Assembly: GCF_001070715.1 (NCBI RefSeq)
Contig: NZ_JVRR01000077.1
Location: forward strand, 1 to 41,063
Reading direction: 5' to 3'
DNA: 41,063 bases
Source: Streptococcus pseudopneumoniae
Lineage (GTDB): Bacteria > Bacillota > Bacilli > Lactobacillales > Streptococcaceae
Shown: piece by piece, positions 32,707 through 40,968 of the stretch
Layout: each line of letters begins with the position of its first letter
Position numbering within the stretch: the stretch's first letter is position 1
Program-made: the position numbers and the translations under genes
The notes under the pieces: model-generated
Database searches by the model: none
What the model saw: the letters and a program-made list of their open reading frames with translations, nothing else
What the model was told of the DNA's origin: nothing

Positions 32707-35403
32707 ATGTCAAAAGAACAAAAACGCCAAGCGTTTTACACTCAGAGTCCTGAAGAGGTCTTGAATGCTGTAGATGCGACCGAGCAAGGTTTGTCATCAA
32801 GTGAGGCAGAAAAACGCCTTGCCGAGTTTGGCCACAATGAACTCGAAGAAGGCGAGAAACGATCAATCCTGGTCAAATTCATCGAGCAATTTAAGGATTT
32901 GATGATTATTATCCTAGTTGCGGCAGCAATCTTGTCAGTCGTGACTTCTGGTGGGGAAGATATAGCAGATGCCATTATCATCCTAGCCGTGGTTATCATC
33001 AATGCTGCCTTTGGTGTTTACCAAGAAGGAAAAGCAGAAGAAGCTATCGAAGCCCTCAAATCTATGTCAAGTCCAGCTGCCCGTGTTCTTCGTGATGGGC
33101 ACATGGCTGAGATTGACTCTAAAGAATTGGTTCCTGGTGATATTGTTGCTCTTGAAGCAGGTGATGTTGTACCAGCAGACTTACGTTTGCTAGAAGCCAA
33201 CTCTCTTAAAATTGAAGAAGCAGCTCTTACAGGTGAGTCTGTTCCAGTCGATAAAGACTTGACAGTTGAACTTGCTGCAGATGCTGGTATTGGTGACCGT
33301 GTCAATATGGCCTTCCAAAACTCAAATGTGACTTATGGTCGTGGTCTTGGTGTTGTTGTCAATACAGGTATGTACACGGAAGTTGGTCATATCGCTGGCA
33401 TGCTCCAAGATGCGGATGAGACGGATACACCACTCAAACAAAACTTGAATAACCTTTCTAAGGTTTTGACCTATGCTATCTTGGTCATTGCCCTTGTTAC
33501 GTTTGTAGTTGGTGTCTTCATCCAAGGGAAAAGTCCACTTGGTGAGTTGTTGACTTCTGTTGCCCTTGCCGTTGCAGCCATTCCAGAAGGACTTCCTGCT
33601 ATCGTTACCATCGTTCTTTCCCTTGGTACTCAAGTTTTGGCAAAACGTAACTCCATCGTTCGTAAGTTGCCAGCAGTTGAAACACTTGGTTCAACTGAAA
33701 TCATCGCTTCTGATAAGACTGGTACGCTGACCATGAACAAGATGACAGTTGAAAAAATCTTCTACGATGCAGTCCTACATGACTCAGCTGATGATATTGA
33801 ACTGGGTCTTGAAATGCCATTACTTCGTTCAGTTGTCTTGGCCAACGATACGAAAATCGATGTGGAAGGCAACCTGATTGGTGACCCAACCGAAACAGCC
33901 TTTATCCAATATGCCTTGGACAAGGGCTACGATGTTAAAGGTTTCTTAGAGAAATATCCACGTGTGGCTGAGTTGCCATTTGACTCTGATCGTAAGCTCA
34001 TGTCAACGGTTCACCCGTTGCTAGATGGTCGTTTCCTCGTAGCTGTTAAAGGTGCGCCAGACCAACTCTTGAAACGTTGTGTTCTTCGTGACAAAGCTGG
34101 GGATATTGCTCCGATTGATGAGAAGGTTACAAACCTCATTCATACAAACAATTCTGAAATGGCCCACCAAGCTTTGCGTGTCCTTGCAGGTGCTTATAAG
34201 ATTATTGATAGCATTCCAGAAAACCTTACTTCTGAAGAGCTTGAAAATGATTTAATCTTTACTGGTTTGATTGGTATGATTGACCCTGAACGTCCTGAAG
34301 CTGCTGAGGCTGTGCGTGTGGCTAAGGAAGCGGGAATTCGTCCAATCATGATTACGGGTGACCATCAAGACACTGCAGAAGCTATTGCTAAACGTTTGGG
34401 AATCATTGACGCAAACGATACAGAAGGTCACGTTTTAACTGGTGCTGAACTCAACGAACTATCTGATGAAGACTTTGAAAAAGTAGTTGGTCAATACTCT
34501 GTTTATGCCCGTGTGTCTCCAGAACACAAGGTTCGTATCGTCAAGGCTTGGCAAAAACAAGGTAAAGTCGTTGCCATGACAGGTGACGGTGTCAATGATG
34601 CGCCAGCTCTGAAAACAGCAGACATCGGTATCGGTATGGGAATCACTGGTACAGAGGTTTCTAAGGGAGCTTCTGATATGATTCTTGCAGATGATAACTT
34701 TGCGACTATCATTGTTGCAGTTGAAGAAGGACGTAAGGTATTCTCAAACATTCAAAAGACGATTCAGTACCTACTTTCTGCCAATACTGCTGAAGTATTA
34801 ACCATCTTCCTATCAACCTTGTTTGGTTGGGATGTCTTACAGCCAGTTCATCTTTTGTGGATCAATTTGGTAACGGATACCTTCCCAGCTATCGCTCTTG
34901 GTGTTGAACCTGCTGAGCCAGGTGTCATGAACCATAAACCGCGTGGACGCAAGGCAAGCTTCTTCTCAGGTGGTGTTTTGAGTTCTATCATCTATCAAGG
35001 TGTACTCCAAGCAGCCCTTGTTATGAGTGTTTATGGTCTTGCTCTTCTTTACCCAGTGCATGTGGGTGACAATCATGCCATTCATGCAGATGCCCTTACT
35101 ATGGCCTTTGCAACCCTTGGTTTGATTCAACTCTTCCATGCCTATAATGTCAAGTCTGTATACCAATCCATCTTGACAGTTGGTCCATTCAAGTCTAAGA
35201 CATTTAACTGGTCCATCTTGGTATCCTTCATCCTTCTTATGGCAACAATTGTCGTAGAACCGCTTGAAGGAATCTTCCACGTAACCAAACTAGACTTGTC
35301 ACAATGGGGAATCGTTATGGGCGGAAGCTTCTCAATGATTATTATCGTCGAAATTGTTAAGTTCATCCAACGTAAACTCGGTTTTGACAAGAATGCGATT
35401 TAA
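32707..35403 (+). CDS. mgtA: P2A-type cation ATPase exporting Mn2+/Ca2+
   Basis: An 898-residue P-type ATPase, also called CaxP in pneumococcus. The actuator motif TGES (175-178), the TM4 ion site PEGLP (293-297), the phosphorylation site DKTGT with Asp336, and the hinge GDGVND (626-631) are all present. About ten transmembrane helices are seen, including a four-helix C-terminal bundle. The PEGL site and length fit the SERCA-like group and exclude heavy-metal P1B pumps. The ATG at 32707 has a canonical AAGGAGGAGA site; upstream in-frame ATGs lack one. Expression is gated by the Mn2+ riboswitch, complementing MntE. Its optimal codons contrast with the AT-rich genes just upstream. Confidence 0.95.
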   Translation: MSKEQKRQAFYTQSPEEVLNAVDATEQGLSSSEAEKRLAEFGHNELEEGEKRSILVKFIEQFKDLMIIILVAAAILSVVTSGGEDIADAIIILAVVIINAAFGVYQEGKAEEAIEALKSMSSPAARVLRDGHMAEIDSKELVPGDIVALEAGDVVPADLRLLEANSLKIEEAALTGESVPVDKDLTVELAADAGIGDRVNMAFQNSNVTYGRGLGVVVNTGMYTEVGHIAGMLQDADETDTPLKQNLNNLSKVLTYAILVIALVTFVVGVFIQGKSPLGELLTSVALAVAAIPEGLPAIVTIVLSLGTQVLAKRNSIVRKLPAVETLGSTEIIASDKTGTLTMNKMTVEKIFYDAVLHDSADDIELGLEMPLLRSVVLANDTKIDVEGNLIGDPTETAFIQYALDKGYDVKGFLEKYPRVAELPFDSDRKLMSTVHPLLDGRFLVAVKGAPDQLLKRCVLRDKAGDIAPIDEKVTNLIHTNNSEMAHQALRVLAGAYKIIDSIPENLTSEELENDLIFTGLIGMIDPERPEAAEAVRVAKEAGIRPIMITGDHQDTAEAIAKRLGIIDANDTEGHVLTGAELNELSDEDFEKVVGQYSVYARVSPEHKVRIVKAWQKQGKVVAMTGDGVNDAPALKTADIGIGMGITGTEVSKGASDMILADDNFATIIVAVEEGRKVFSNIQKTIQYLLSANTAEVLTIFLSTLFGWDVLQPVHLLWINLVTDTFPAIALGVEPAEPGVMNHKPRGRKASFFSGGVLSSIIYQGVLQAALVMSVYGLALLYPVHVGDNHAIHADALTMAFATLGLIQLFHAYNVKSVYQSILTVGPFKSKTFNWSILVSFILLMATIVVEPLEGIFHVTKLDLSQWGIVMGGSFSMIIIVEIVKFIQRKLGFDKNAI

Positions 35404-35431
35404 AAAAAGTCATCTTCGGATGGCTTTTTGC
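35402..35431 (+). terminator. terminator of the ATPase gene
   Basis: AAAAAGTCATC and GATGGCTTTTT arms are capped by a TTCG tetraloop, directly at the stop codon. Confidence 0.9.
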
Positions 35432-35450
35432 TACAGTTGAGGGAAAGGGC

Positions 35451-35487
35451 TTGCAGTTATCGGCTTTTGTGCTATAATTGCTATAAT
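35451..35487 (+). promoter_or_regulatory. promoter of the deformylase-like gene
   Basis: TTGCAG (35451-35456) and TATAAT (35473-35478) are 16 bp apart; a second TATAAT lies nine bases on (35482-35487). Confidence 0.6.
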
Positions 35488-35516
35488 ATAGTAAAAAGTA
35501 AGAGGAGTGTGAGGAA

Positions 35517-35927
35517 GTGGAAAAGAAAATTGTAAAGGATATCTTATTTTTATCTCAGGTATCTCAGCCGGCAAGTCAGGAAGACCTTTATCTTGCCAAA
35601 GATTTGCAGGATACACTCTTAGCGAATCGTGAGACCTGTGTTGGTCTGGCTGCCAATATGATTGGAGTGCAGAAGCGCGTGATTATATTTAATCTGGGCT
35701 TGGTTCCTGTGGTCATGTTTAACCCAGTGCTCCTGTCCTCAGAAGGACTTTATGAGACAGAAGAAGGCTGTTTGTCCTTGGCTGGGGTTCGACCGACGAC
35801 CCGCTATGAAACCATAAGGGTTGCCTATCGTGACAGCAAGTGGCAGGAACAGACCATTACCTTGACAGGCTTCCCAGCTCAGATATGCCAGCATGAACTG
35901 GATCACTTGGAAGGACGAATCATTTAG
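35517..35927 (+). CDS. peptide deformylase-like protein with altered motif 1
   Basis: A 136-residue short deformylase homologue. Motif 2 EGCLS (metal ligand Cys85) and motif 3 HELDH (126-130, with Glu127) are intact. Motif 1, normally GxGxAAxQ, reads CVGLAANM (41-48): the first Gly is Cys and the catalytic Gln is Met. That Gln stabilises the reaction intermediate in active deformylases, so activity is doubtful. Streptococci have a longer, essential deformylase elsewhere, and from memory one of the two pneumococcal copies is dispensable. The GTG start uses AGAGGAG at 35501-35507. A large membrane protein follows 11 bp later. Confidence 0.85.
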   Translation: MEKKIVKDILFLSQVSQPASQEDLYLAKDLQDTLLANRETCVGLAANMIGVQKRVIIFNLGLVPVVMFNPVLLSSEGLYETEEGCLSLAGVRPTTRYETIRVAYRDSKWQEQTITLTGFPAQICQHELDHLEGRII

Positions 35928-35938
35928 GAGGAAAGCAA

Positions 35939-37534
35939 ATGAAACGGATAATCTTTGAACTTATTTTTATCGCAACGACCTGGTATATCTTTTTACCGCC
36001 CCTTAACCTGACCAGCTGGGAATTTCTCTTCTTCCTCTGTGGGCATTTGTTAGTTGTGGCAATCTTATTTGGCTTTGGTAAGGGGATAAACCTTGTCAAA
36101 ACGGTTCATGTGCGCCACGGCAAGGCGGAAGCTGCCTTAAATCTTGAGGGTTTCAAAATCAATCGGTTAGGGAAAGTTCTTTTAGCTTCGATTGGAGGAA
36201 TTCTTCTCTTAGCAGCCTTGGTTTCCTTGGTGACTTCCAGCATTTTTCAGGCTAAAAATTATGCCAATGTAGTCACGGTTACGGAAAAAGACTTTACTGA
36301 ATTTCCTAAGACTGACACCAGTAAGGTTCCTATCTTAGATAGAAGTACTGCTGAAAAAATTGGCGACCGCTACTTGGGTTCCCTAACGGATAAGGTGTCG
36401 CAGTACGTAGCGGCAGACACCTATACCCAATTGACGATTGATGGGAAGCCTTATCGAGTCACACCACTAGAATATGCAGATCCTATCAAGTGGTTTAACA
36501 ATCAGGCCAAGGGAATCGGCGAATATATTAAGGTGGACATGGTAACTGGTAATGCGGACTTGGTGGACTTGAAGACACCAATCAAGTATTCGGACTCGGA
36601 GTATTTTAACCGCGATGTCAAACGCCACCTGCGCTTGAAGTACCCAACTAAAATCTTCAAGACTCCATCTTTCGAGGTAGACGATGAGGGCAACCCTTTC
36701 TATGTAGCAACGGTTTACCAAAAGCAATTTGGACTTGCAGTTCCTCGTCCCGTTTCAGTCATTATCTTGGATGCCACAAATGGAGAAACCAAGGAATACA
36801 GCTTGTCAGATGTTCCAGAATGGGTGGACAGGGTTTATCCAGCTGAGGAAACTATTGAGCAAATCAACTACAACGGCAAGTACAAGGATGGTTTCTGGAA
36901 TGCTATGATTTCCAAGAAAAACGTGACCCAGACTACCAAGGGATATAATTATTTGTCTATCGGTAATGATATTTACCTCTATACAGGTGTGACATCGGCC
37001 AATGCAGATGAAAGTAATCTTGGTTTTATCCTTGAAAATATGCGGACAGGAGAAATCACTAAGTACAGTTTGGCTTCTGCGACCGAAGAATCAGCCCGTG
37101 AATCAGCCGAAGGTGCTGTTCAGGAGAAATCCTACAAGGCGACCTTCCCAATCCTCATCAACCTCAATGACAAGCCTCTCTACATCATGGGCTTGAAGGA
37201 CAATGCAGGCTTGGTCAAAGAGTATGCTTTGGTGGACGCAGTCGAGTACCAGAATGTCATCGTAGCTACTACAGTGGAAGAGATGCTCAGCAAGTATGCT
37301 AATAAAAACGATCTTGAAATTGACAATGCAACGACAGAAAGCATCAAGGGTGTGGTAGCAGACCTCAAATCAGCTGTTATCAAGGGCGACACCGTCTACT
37401 TCTTTAAAGTTGATGGCAAGATTTACAAGGTTAAGGCCTCAGTATCAGATGACCTCCCTTACCTTGAAAATGGTAAAGCTTTCGAAGGTCAAGTAGGAAA
37501 AGACAACTATCTCAAGACCTTTAAAGTCCAGTAA
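35939..37534 (+). CDS. conserved membrane protein with a large extracytoplasmic domain
   Basis: A 531-residue protein. Three hydrophobic helices lie near residues 5-22, 28-46 and 77-100, with a basic loop between the second and third (KTVHVRHGKAEAAL). The remaining 430 residues have no further helix, are rich in Asp, Lys and Tyr, and appear largely beta, probably outside the cell. Segments such as DGKPYRVTPLEYADPIKWFN and the later TIDGK/VDGKIYK strands look like repeated beta modules. I recognise no named family and no catalytic motif. The start follows AGGAGGAAAG, 11 bp after the deformylase-like gene, so they probably share a transcript. Confidence 0.85.
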   Translation: MKRIIFELIFIATTWYIFLPPLNLTSWEFLFFLCGHLLVVAILFGFGKGINLVKTVHVRHGKAEAALNLEGFKINRLGKVLLASIGGILLLAALVSLVTSSIFQAKNYANVVTVTEKDFTEFPKTDTSKVPILDRSTAEKIGDRYLGSLTDKVSQYVAADTYTQLTIDGKPYRVTPLEYADPIKWFNNQAKGIGEYIKVDMVTGNADLVDLKTPIKYSDSEYFNRDVKRHLRLKYPTKIFKTPSFEVDDEGNPFYVATVYQKQFGLAVPRPVSVIILDATNGETKEYSLSDVPEWVDRVYPAEETIEQINYNGKYKDGFWNAMISKKNVTQTTKGYNYLSIGNDIYLYTGVTSANADESNLGFILENMRTGEITKYSLASATEESARESAEGAVQEKSYKATFPILINLNDKPLYIMGLKDNAGLVKEYALVDAVEYQNVIVATTVEEMLSKYANKNDLEIDNATTESIKGVVADLKSAVIKGDTVYFFKVDGKIYKVKASVSDDLPYLENGKAFEGQVGKDNYLKTFKVQ

Positions 37535-37561
37535 AAAAAGGTTTATTTAAGAAATATATGT

Positions 37562-37567
37562 TATAAT
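37562..37567 (+). promoter_or_regulatory. promoter of the 54-aa membrane peptide
   Basis: A consensus TATAAT (37562-37567) lies 32 bp before the small ORF; its -35 region is weak (TTTATT-like). Confidence 0.45.
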
Positions 37568-37599
37568 AGAGTAAATTAAGACTAATGGAGGACAAAGAA

Positions 37600-37764
37600 A
37601 TGGGTTTTTATTTGATGCTTGCTTCAATGCTACTCGGACTGCTCGCTTTGAAGATAGGTTTTTCTCAGTTCAAGGAGAAAAAAGATAAATTCTTATCTAT
37701 CTTAACAAGTTTAGCTGGGCTAGCCCTTGTTCTCGTGGCTGTCTGGTTAGGATGGCCCAAATAA
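37600..37764 (+). CDS. 54-residue membrane protein
   Basis: A short ORF with a good ribosome site (GGAGG, 37587-37591), its own -10 and a terminator immediately after, so it is very probably a real gene. The protein has two hydrophobic helices (about 2-20 and 34-52) joined by a charged loop, FKEKKDK, and ends GWPK. It is too small for a transporter. Plausible roles are a regulator or accessory subunit of a membrane complex, but no partner is evident. I do not recognise the family. Confidence 0.75.
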   Translation: MGFYLMLASMLLGLLALKIGFSQFKEKKDKFLSILTSLAGLALVLVAVWLGWPK

Positions 37765-37770
37765 ATAGAG

Positions 37771-37796
37771 AAACCTCGGTCAAATCGAGGTTTTTC
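37771..37796 (+). terminator. terminator of the 54-aa gene
   Basis: AAACCTCG and CGAGGTTTTT arms enclose GTCAAAT. Confidence 0.9.
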
Positions 37797-37807
37797 AGAT
37801 GAATTTC

Positions 37808-37836
37808 TTGGTAGTGACAAAAAAATATGCTACACT
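37808..37836 (+). promoter_or_regulatory. yaaA promoter giving a leaderless start
   Basis: TTGGTA (37808-37813) and TACACT (37831-37836) are 17 bp apart. The expected start of transcription, about seven bases after the -10, coincides with the A of the yaaA ATG at 37843. No Shine-Dalgarno sequence is present. Confidence 0.55.
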
Positions 37837-37842
37837 ATCAAT

Positions 37843-38571
37843 ATGAAAATTTTAATCCCAACAGCAAAAGAAATGAACACAGATTTGCCAAGTATTGAAG
37901 CCGCTCCTTTAAAACCAGAAAGTCAGGCTGTGCTGGATGCCTTGGCCCTCTATTCTACTAGTCAATTGGAGAGTTTTTACAAGGTATCAGCTGAGAAGGC
38001 TGCGGAAGAATTTCAACATATCCAAGCTTTGAAAAGGCAAACTGCTCAACACTATCCAGCTCTAAAACTTTTTGATGGGCTGATGTACCGCCATATCAAG
38101 CGAGACAAATTGACCGAGGCGGAACAAGCCTATCTTGAAAATCATGTCTTTATTACTTCGGCTTTGTACGGTGTTGTTCCAGCCTTGTCACCTATGGCAC
38201 CTCACCGTTTGGATTTTTTGATGAAATTAAAAGTCGCTGGTAAGACTTTGAAGAACCATTGGAAGGCAGTCTATGATGAAGCTGTGACGCAGGAAGAAGT
38301 GATTTTCTCTCTCTTGTCGTCCGAGTTTGAGACGGTATTTTCTAAGGAAATTAGAGAAAAGATGGTGACCTTCAAATTCATGGAGGATAGAGGTGGTCAG
38401 CTGAAAATTCATTCAACTATTTCCAAGAAAGCGCGTGGTGCTTTCCTGACAGCCCTGATAGAAAATCAAGTACAGACGGTCGATGAAGCTCGTCGCTTAA
38501 GTTTTGCGGGATTTAACTACCGAGAAGATTTGTCACAGCCACAGGAATTGGTTTTTGTAAAGGAAGTATGA
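37843..38571 (+). CDS. yaaA: YaaA family peroxide-stress protein (UPF0246/DUF328)
   Basis: A 242-residue cytoplasmic protein of the YaaA family, which in E. coli lowers free iron and limits DNA damage during H2O2 stress. The N-terminus MKILIPTAKEMN and the block FDGLMYRHI, then LSPMAPHRLDFLMKL, and finally KKARGAFLTALI are family hallmarks. The conserved N-terminus fixes the start at 37843, and no ribosome site precedes it. This is a sensible function in a peroxide-producing streptococcus that also carries dpr in the window. Confidence 0.93.
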   Translation: MKILIPTAKEMNTDLPSIEAAPLKPESQAVLDALALYSTSQLESFYKVSAEKAAEEFQHIQALKRQTAQHYPALKLFDGLMYRHIKRDKLTEAEQAYLENHVFITSALYGVVPALSPMAPHRLDFLMKLKVAGKTLKNHWKAVYDEAVTQEEVIFSLLSSEFETVFSKEIREKMVTFKFMEDRGGQLKIHSTISKKARGAFLTALIENQVQTVDEARRLSFAGFNYREDLSQPQELVFVKEV

Positions 38572-38627
38572 AAAGATATTTTGTATTTGACAATATGTAT
38601 CATCAGCTATTTTAGTTTATAAATGAG

Positions 38628-38688
38628 AAAAAAGCGAACAAGCTAGTCTTCTGAGTGTCAGAAAAGTAGTCTTGTTCGCTTTTATTAT
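38628..38688. terminator. bidirectional terminator between yaaA and the FMN reductase
   Basis: AAAAGCGAACAAG (38630-38642) and CTTGTTCGCTTTT (38671-38683) form a long stem, with inner ACTAG-type pairing and T-runs on both strands. The genes are convergent. Confidence 0.88.
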
Positions 38689-38693
38689 ATTAG

Positions 38694-39242
38694 TTACTTG
38701 ATAGCATTAACCAAGTCTTCCGCTTGTTTTTCAAGTGAGTTTAGGACTGTTTCTTCAAGAACCAATTTTCCGTCTGCCCAGGCAGAGTCATTAACACGTA
38801 CAGCAGTGAAATCACCAACGACTTGTGTACGGATAAATGGCAAGAGGTCTTTGTAGATAGCGAAGAGTTGATCGTGACCTGCATTGGCTACAGATGATAC
38901 TGTGACAAACTTGTCTTGAAGGGCAGAAGCGCCGCGTGTATCAAACAAGTCAAGGGCACGAGATAGCCAGTCAAGCAAGTTCTTCACTGTTCCAGGGATA
39001 GAGAAGTTGTAGACTGGAGAGAAAATCCAGATGGCATCAGCAGCGAGAACCGCTTCACGAACAGCAGCTACAGCTGGGTGAGTTGGAACTTCCAAATCTT
39101 GGCTGAAGAGAGGAACAGATGAATAATCAAGGTAGCTAACTTCCGCTTTACCAGCAAGTGCTTTCTCAGCTTCGAGAGCCATTTGGTGGTTAAAAGAACC
39201 TTGACGTAGGGATCCGACGATAAATAATACTTTTTTAGACAT
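38694..39242 (-). CDS. NADPH-dependent FMN reductase family protein
   Basis: A 182-residue flavodoxin-like oxidoreductase. The FMN phosphate loop is GSLRQGSFNHQ near residue 10, and SPVYNFSIPGTVKNLLDWLS is the second flavin-binding segment. Members reduce FMN, quinones or azo and nitro compounds; the substrate cannot be fixed from sequence. The ATG at 39242 (MSKKVLFIVGS) is chosen for its AAAAGGAG site and because it begins the first beta strand. A longer upstream reading frame adds 27 residues that include part of the promoter region and is rejected. Confidence 0.88.
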   Translation of the reverse strand: MSKKVLFIVGSLRQGSFNHQMALEAEKALAGKAEVSYLDYSSVPLFSQDLEVPTHPAVAAVREAVLAADAIWIFSPVYNFSIPGTVKNLLDWLSRALDLFDTRGASALQDKFVTVSSVANAGHDQLFAIYKDLLPFIRTQVVGDFTAVRVNDSAWADGKLVLEETVLNSLEKQAEDLVNAIK

Positions 39243-39281
39243 GATGTGTCTCCTTTTTCTTAAATTTCCGAGAACTCTCTC

Positions 39282-39323
39282 GTTGTTATAAAATATATTA
39301 CAACAAAAGAAAACACCTTGCAA
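39282..39323 (-). promoter_or_regulatory. FMN reductase promoter with an inverted repeat over the -10
   Basis: On the minus strand TTGCAA (39323-39318), a 17-bp spacer and TAATAT (39300-39295) form the promoter. GTTGT and ACAAC (about 39282-39305) form an inverted repeat that encloses the -10, as expected for an operator. Confidence 0.5.
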
Positions 39324-39631
39324 GAAATTTGCTCAAAGATAAGTAAAACTATAAAATTGGCGAAACTCTAGTCACTTGCTACTGGAATGCATTTGATTTT
39401 CGAAGAGTATTCCAATATTCTCTTGTAATATGATGACATAAGTGCTAAAATAAACAGGAAAACTCGCAATAGAAACCGCAGAACAGCTATTTTCCGGTAT
39501 CATTTCATAAATCATTAAAGGAATAATAATGGCATTGAAGAATGCTTCTAAAAAGGGGTGGAGATCATGTAAGGCAAAGATTAACAAGTGACGAATAAAA
39601 GAAATAATAATACACTTGTTAAGGAGAAAAT
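39324..39631. other. gap between the FMN reductase and MFS genes
   Basis: About 300 bp without a supported gene. A 17-nt piece, GATTTTCGAAGAGTATT (39395-39411), equals one end of a BOX element and is probably a BOX remnant. A minus-strand frame covers much of the rest, but it runs over the start of the MFS gene and has no ribosome site. The MFS ribosome site AAGGAG is at the right edge. No strong promoter could be assigned. Confidence 0.4.
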
Positions 39632-40828
39632 ATGTTAATAAGAAATTATCGGAAAAATATTGGCCTGATGGCCGGAGTTGAGTTTTTTGCATTTTTAGGG
39701 ATTACCAGTTTTTGGATTCTCTTTCTCAGTCAAAACGGAATGTCTCTTTGGCAGATTGGACTTCTGGAAAGTATTTTTCATACGACCAGTCTTCTCTGTG
39801 AAATTCCATCTGGTATGTTAGCTGACCGCTATTCCTATAAGACCAACCTTTATTTAAGTCGTATAGCAGGGATTGTATCTTCTATTCTTATGTTGGCTGG
39901 GCAGGGAAATTTTTGGATTTATGCACTAGCTATGGCTGTGAGTGCCTTGTCTTATAATTTTGATTCAGGAACAAGCGCAGCAATGGTTTATGATTCAGCT
40001 GTAGAGGCTGGACTAAAGGAGCGTTATCTATCCATTTCAAGCTTCCTATCAGGAGTGTCAGAAGGAACTCGGTCTTTGGGAACAGTGTTGGCAGGATTTT
40101 TTGTCCATGGCCAATTGCACCTGACCTACTATATCATGATTGCGACTTCTATCATAGTTCTTTTCCTGATTTGGATGCTGAAAGAACCTAGTGTCAAGCT
40201 AGAAAAAGCTGATAGTGTGACGATGAAACAGATTATTTGGACTGTTAAGGATGAGTTGAAGCGAAATCCCATGCTGTTCAACTGGATGATTTTGTCTCAG
40301 ATTGTCGGAACACTCATGTGCATGTTTTATTTTTACTATCAAAATCAGTTACCAGATTTAAGTGGTTGGCAAATTTCAGCAGTTATGCTACTTGGTAGTC
40401 TCTTAAATATCGTCGCAGTCTATCTAGCGAGTAAGATTGGAAAGAACTATGCTGCCTTGAAGCTTTTCCCTATCCTCGTGCTGCTGACTGGCGTCACCTA
40501 TATGTTATCCTACTTTGGAACACCTCTAATCTATATTTTGATTTATTTGATTAGTAATGCTCTATATGCTCTTTTTCAGCCCATTTTTGACAACGATTTG
40601 CAAGAGCGCCTTCCAAGTGAAGTAAGGGCAACCATGTTGAGTGTCTACTCTATGATGTTTAGCCTGAGTATGATTGTCTTCTTCCCACTGACAGGCTGGT
40701 TGATTGACCATTTAGGCTTTGTAGTAACATTTCTTTATCTAGGATTCTTTTTAGTCATGATTAGCCTTCTATTGCCTGTATTTTTAGGAAAAATGGCTAA
40801 AAGAATAGATGATAAAATAATTCCATAG
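39632..40828 (+). CDS. major facilitator superfamily transporter
   Basis: A 398-residue membrane protein with about twelve hydrophobic helices in two halves split by a charged cytoplasmic loop (about 185-210, KEPSVKLEKADS). After helix 2 the loop reads EIPSGMLADRYSYKTN, a variant of the MFS motif A (G-x-x-x-D-R). The second half has TMLSVYSMMFSLSM, which resembles drug-efflux type carriers. The substrate is not deducible. The start has AAGGAG eight bases upstream, and a terminator follows. Confidence 0.88.
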   Translation: MLIRNYRKNIGLMAGVEFFAFLGITSFWILFLSQNGMSLWQIGLLESIFHTTSLLCEIPSGMLADRYSYKTNLYLSRIAGIVSSILMLAGQGNFWIYALAMAVSALSYNFDSGTSAAMVYDSAVEAGLKERYLSISSFLSGVSEGTRSLGTVLAGFFVHGQLHLTYYIMIATSIIVLFLIWMLKEPSVKLEKADSVTMKQIIWTVKDELKRNPMLFNWMILSQIVGTLMCMFYFYYQNQLPDLSGWQISAVMLLGSLLNIVAVYLASKIGKNYAALKLFPILVLLTGVTYMLSYFGTPLIYILIYLISNALYALFQPIFDNDLQERLPSEVRATMLSVYSMMFSLSMIVFFPLTGWLIDHLGFVVTFLYLGFFLVMISLLLPVFLGKMAKRIDDKIIP

Positions 40829-40844
40829 ATTAAAAGAACTTACG

Positions 40845-40874
40845 AAAACTTGAGTGCCAAGCTCAGGTTTTTTA
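40845..40874 (+). terminator. terminator of the MFS gene
   Basis: AAAACTTGAG and CTCAGGTTTTTT arms (one G-T pair) around TGCCAAG, 16 bp after the stop. Confidence 0.85.
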
Positions 40875-40968
40875 ATACGTTAATTTTAGAGCTGTCTTTA
40901 CTTTTCTTGCTCGGTTTTAACCAAGAAAAATCTGTTTCCTTTGAAGGAAGAAATAGAATTGCTTGCTT

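Noticed and set aside
39372-39692. 106-codon hydrophobic minus-strand frame before the MFS gene
   Set aside because: It overlaps the MFS ribosome site and start, has no ribosome site of its own and shows no family resemblance. Decayed DNA is more likely.
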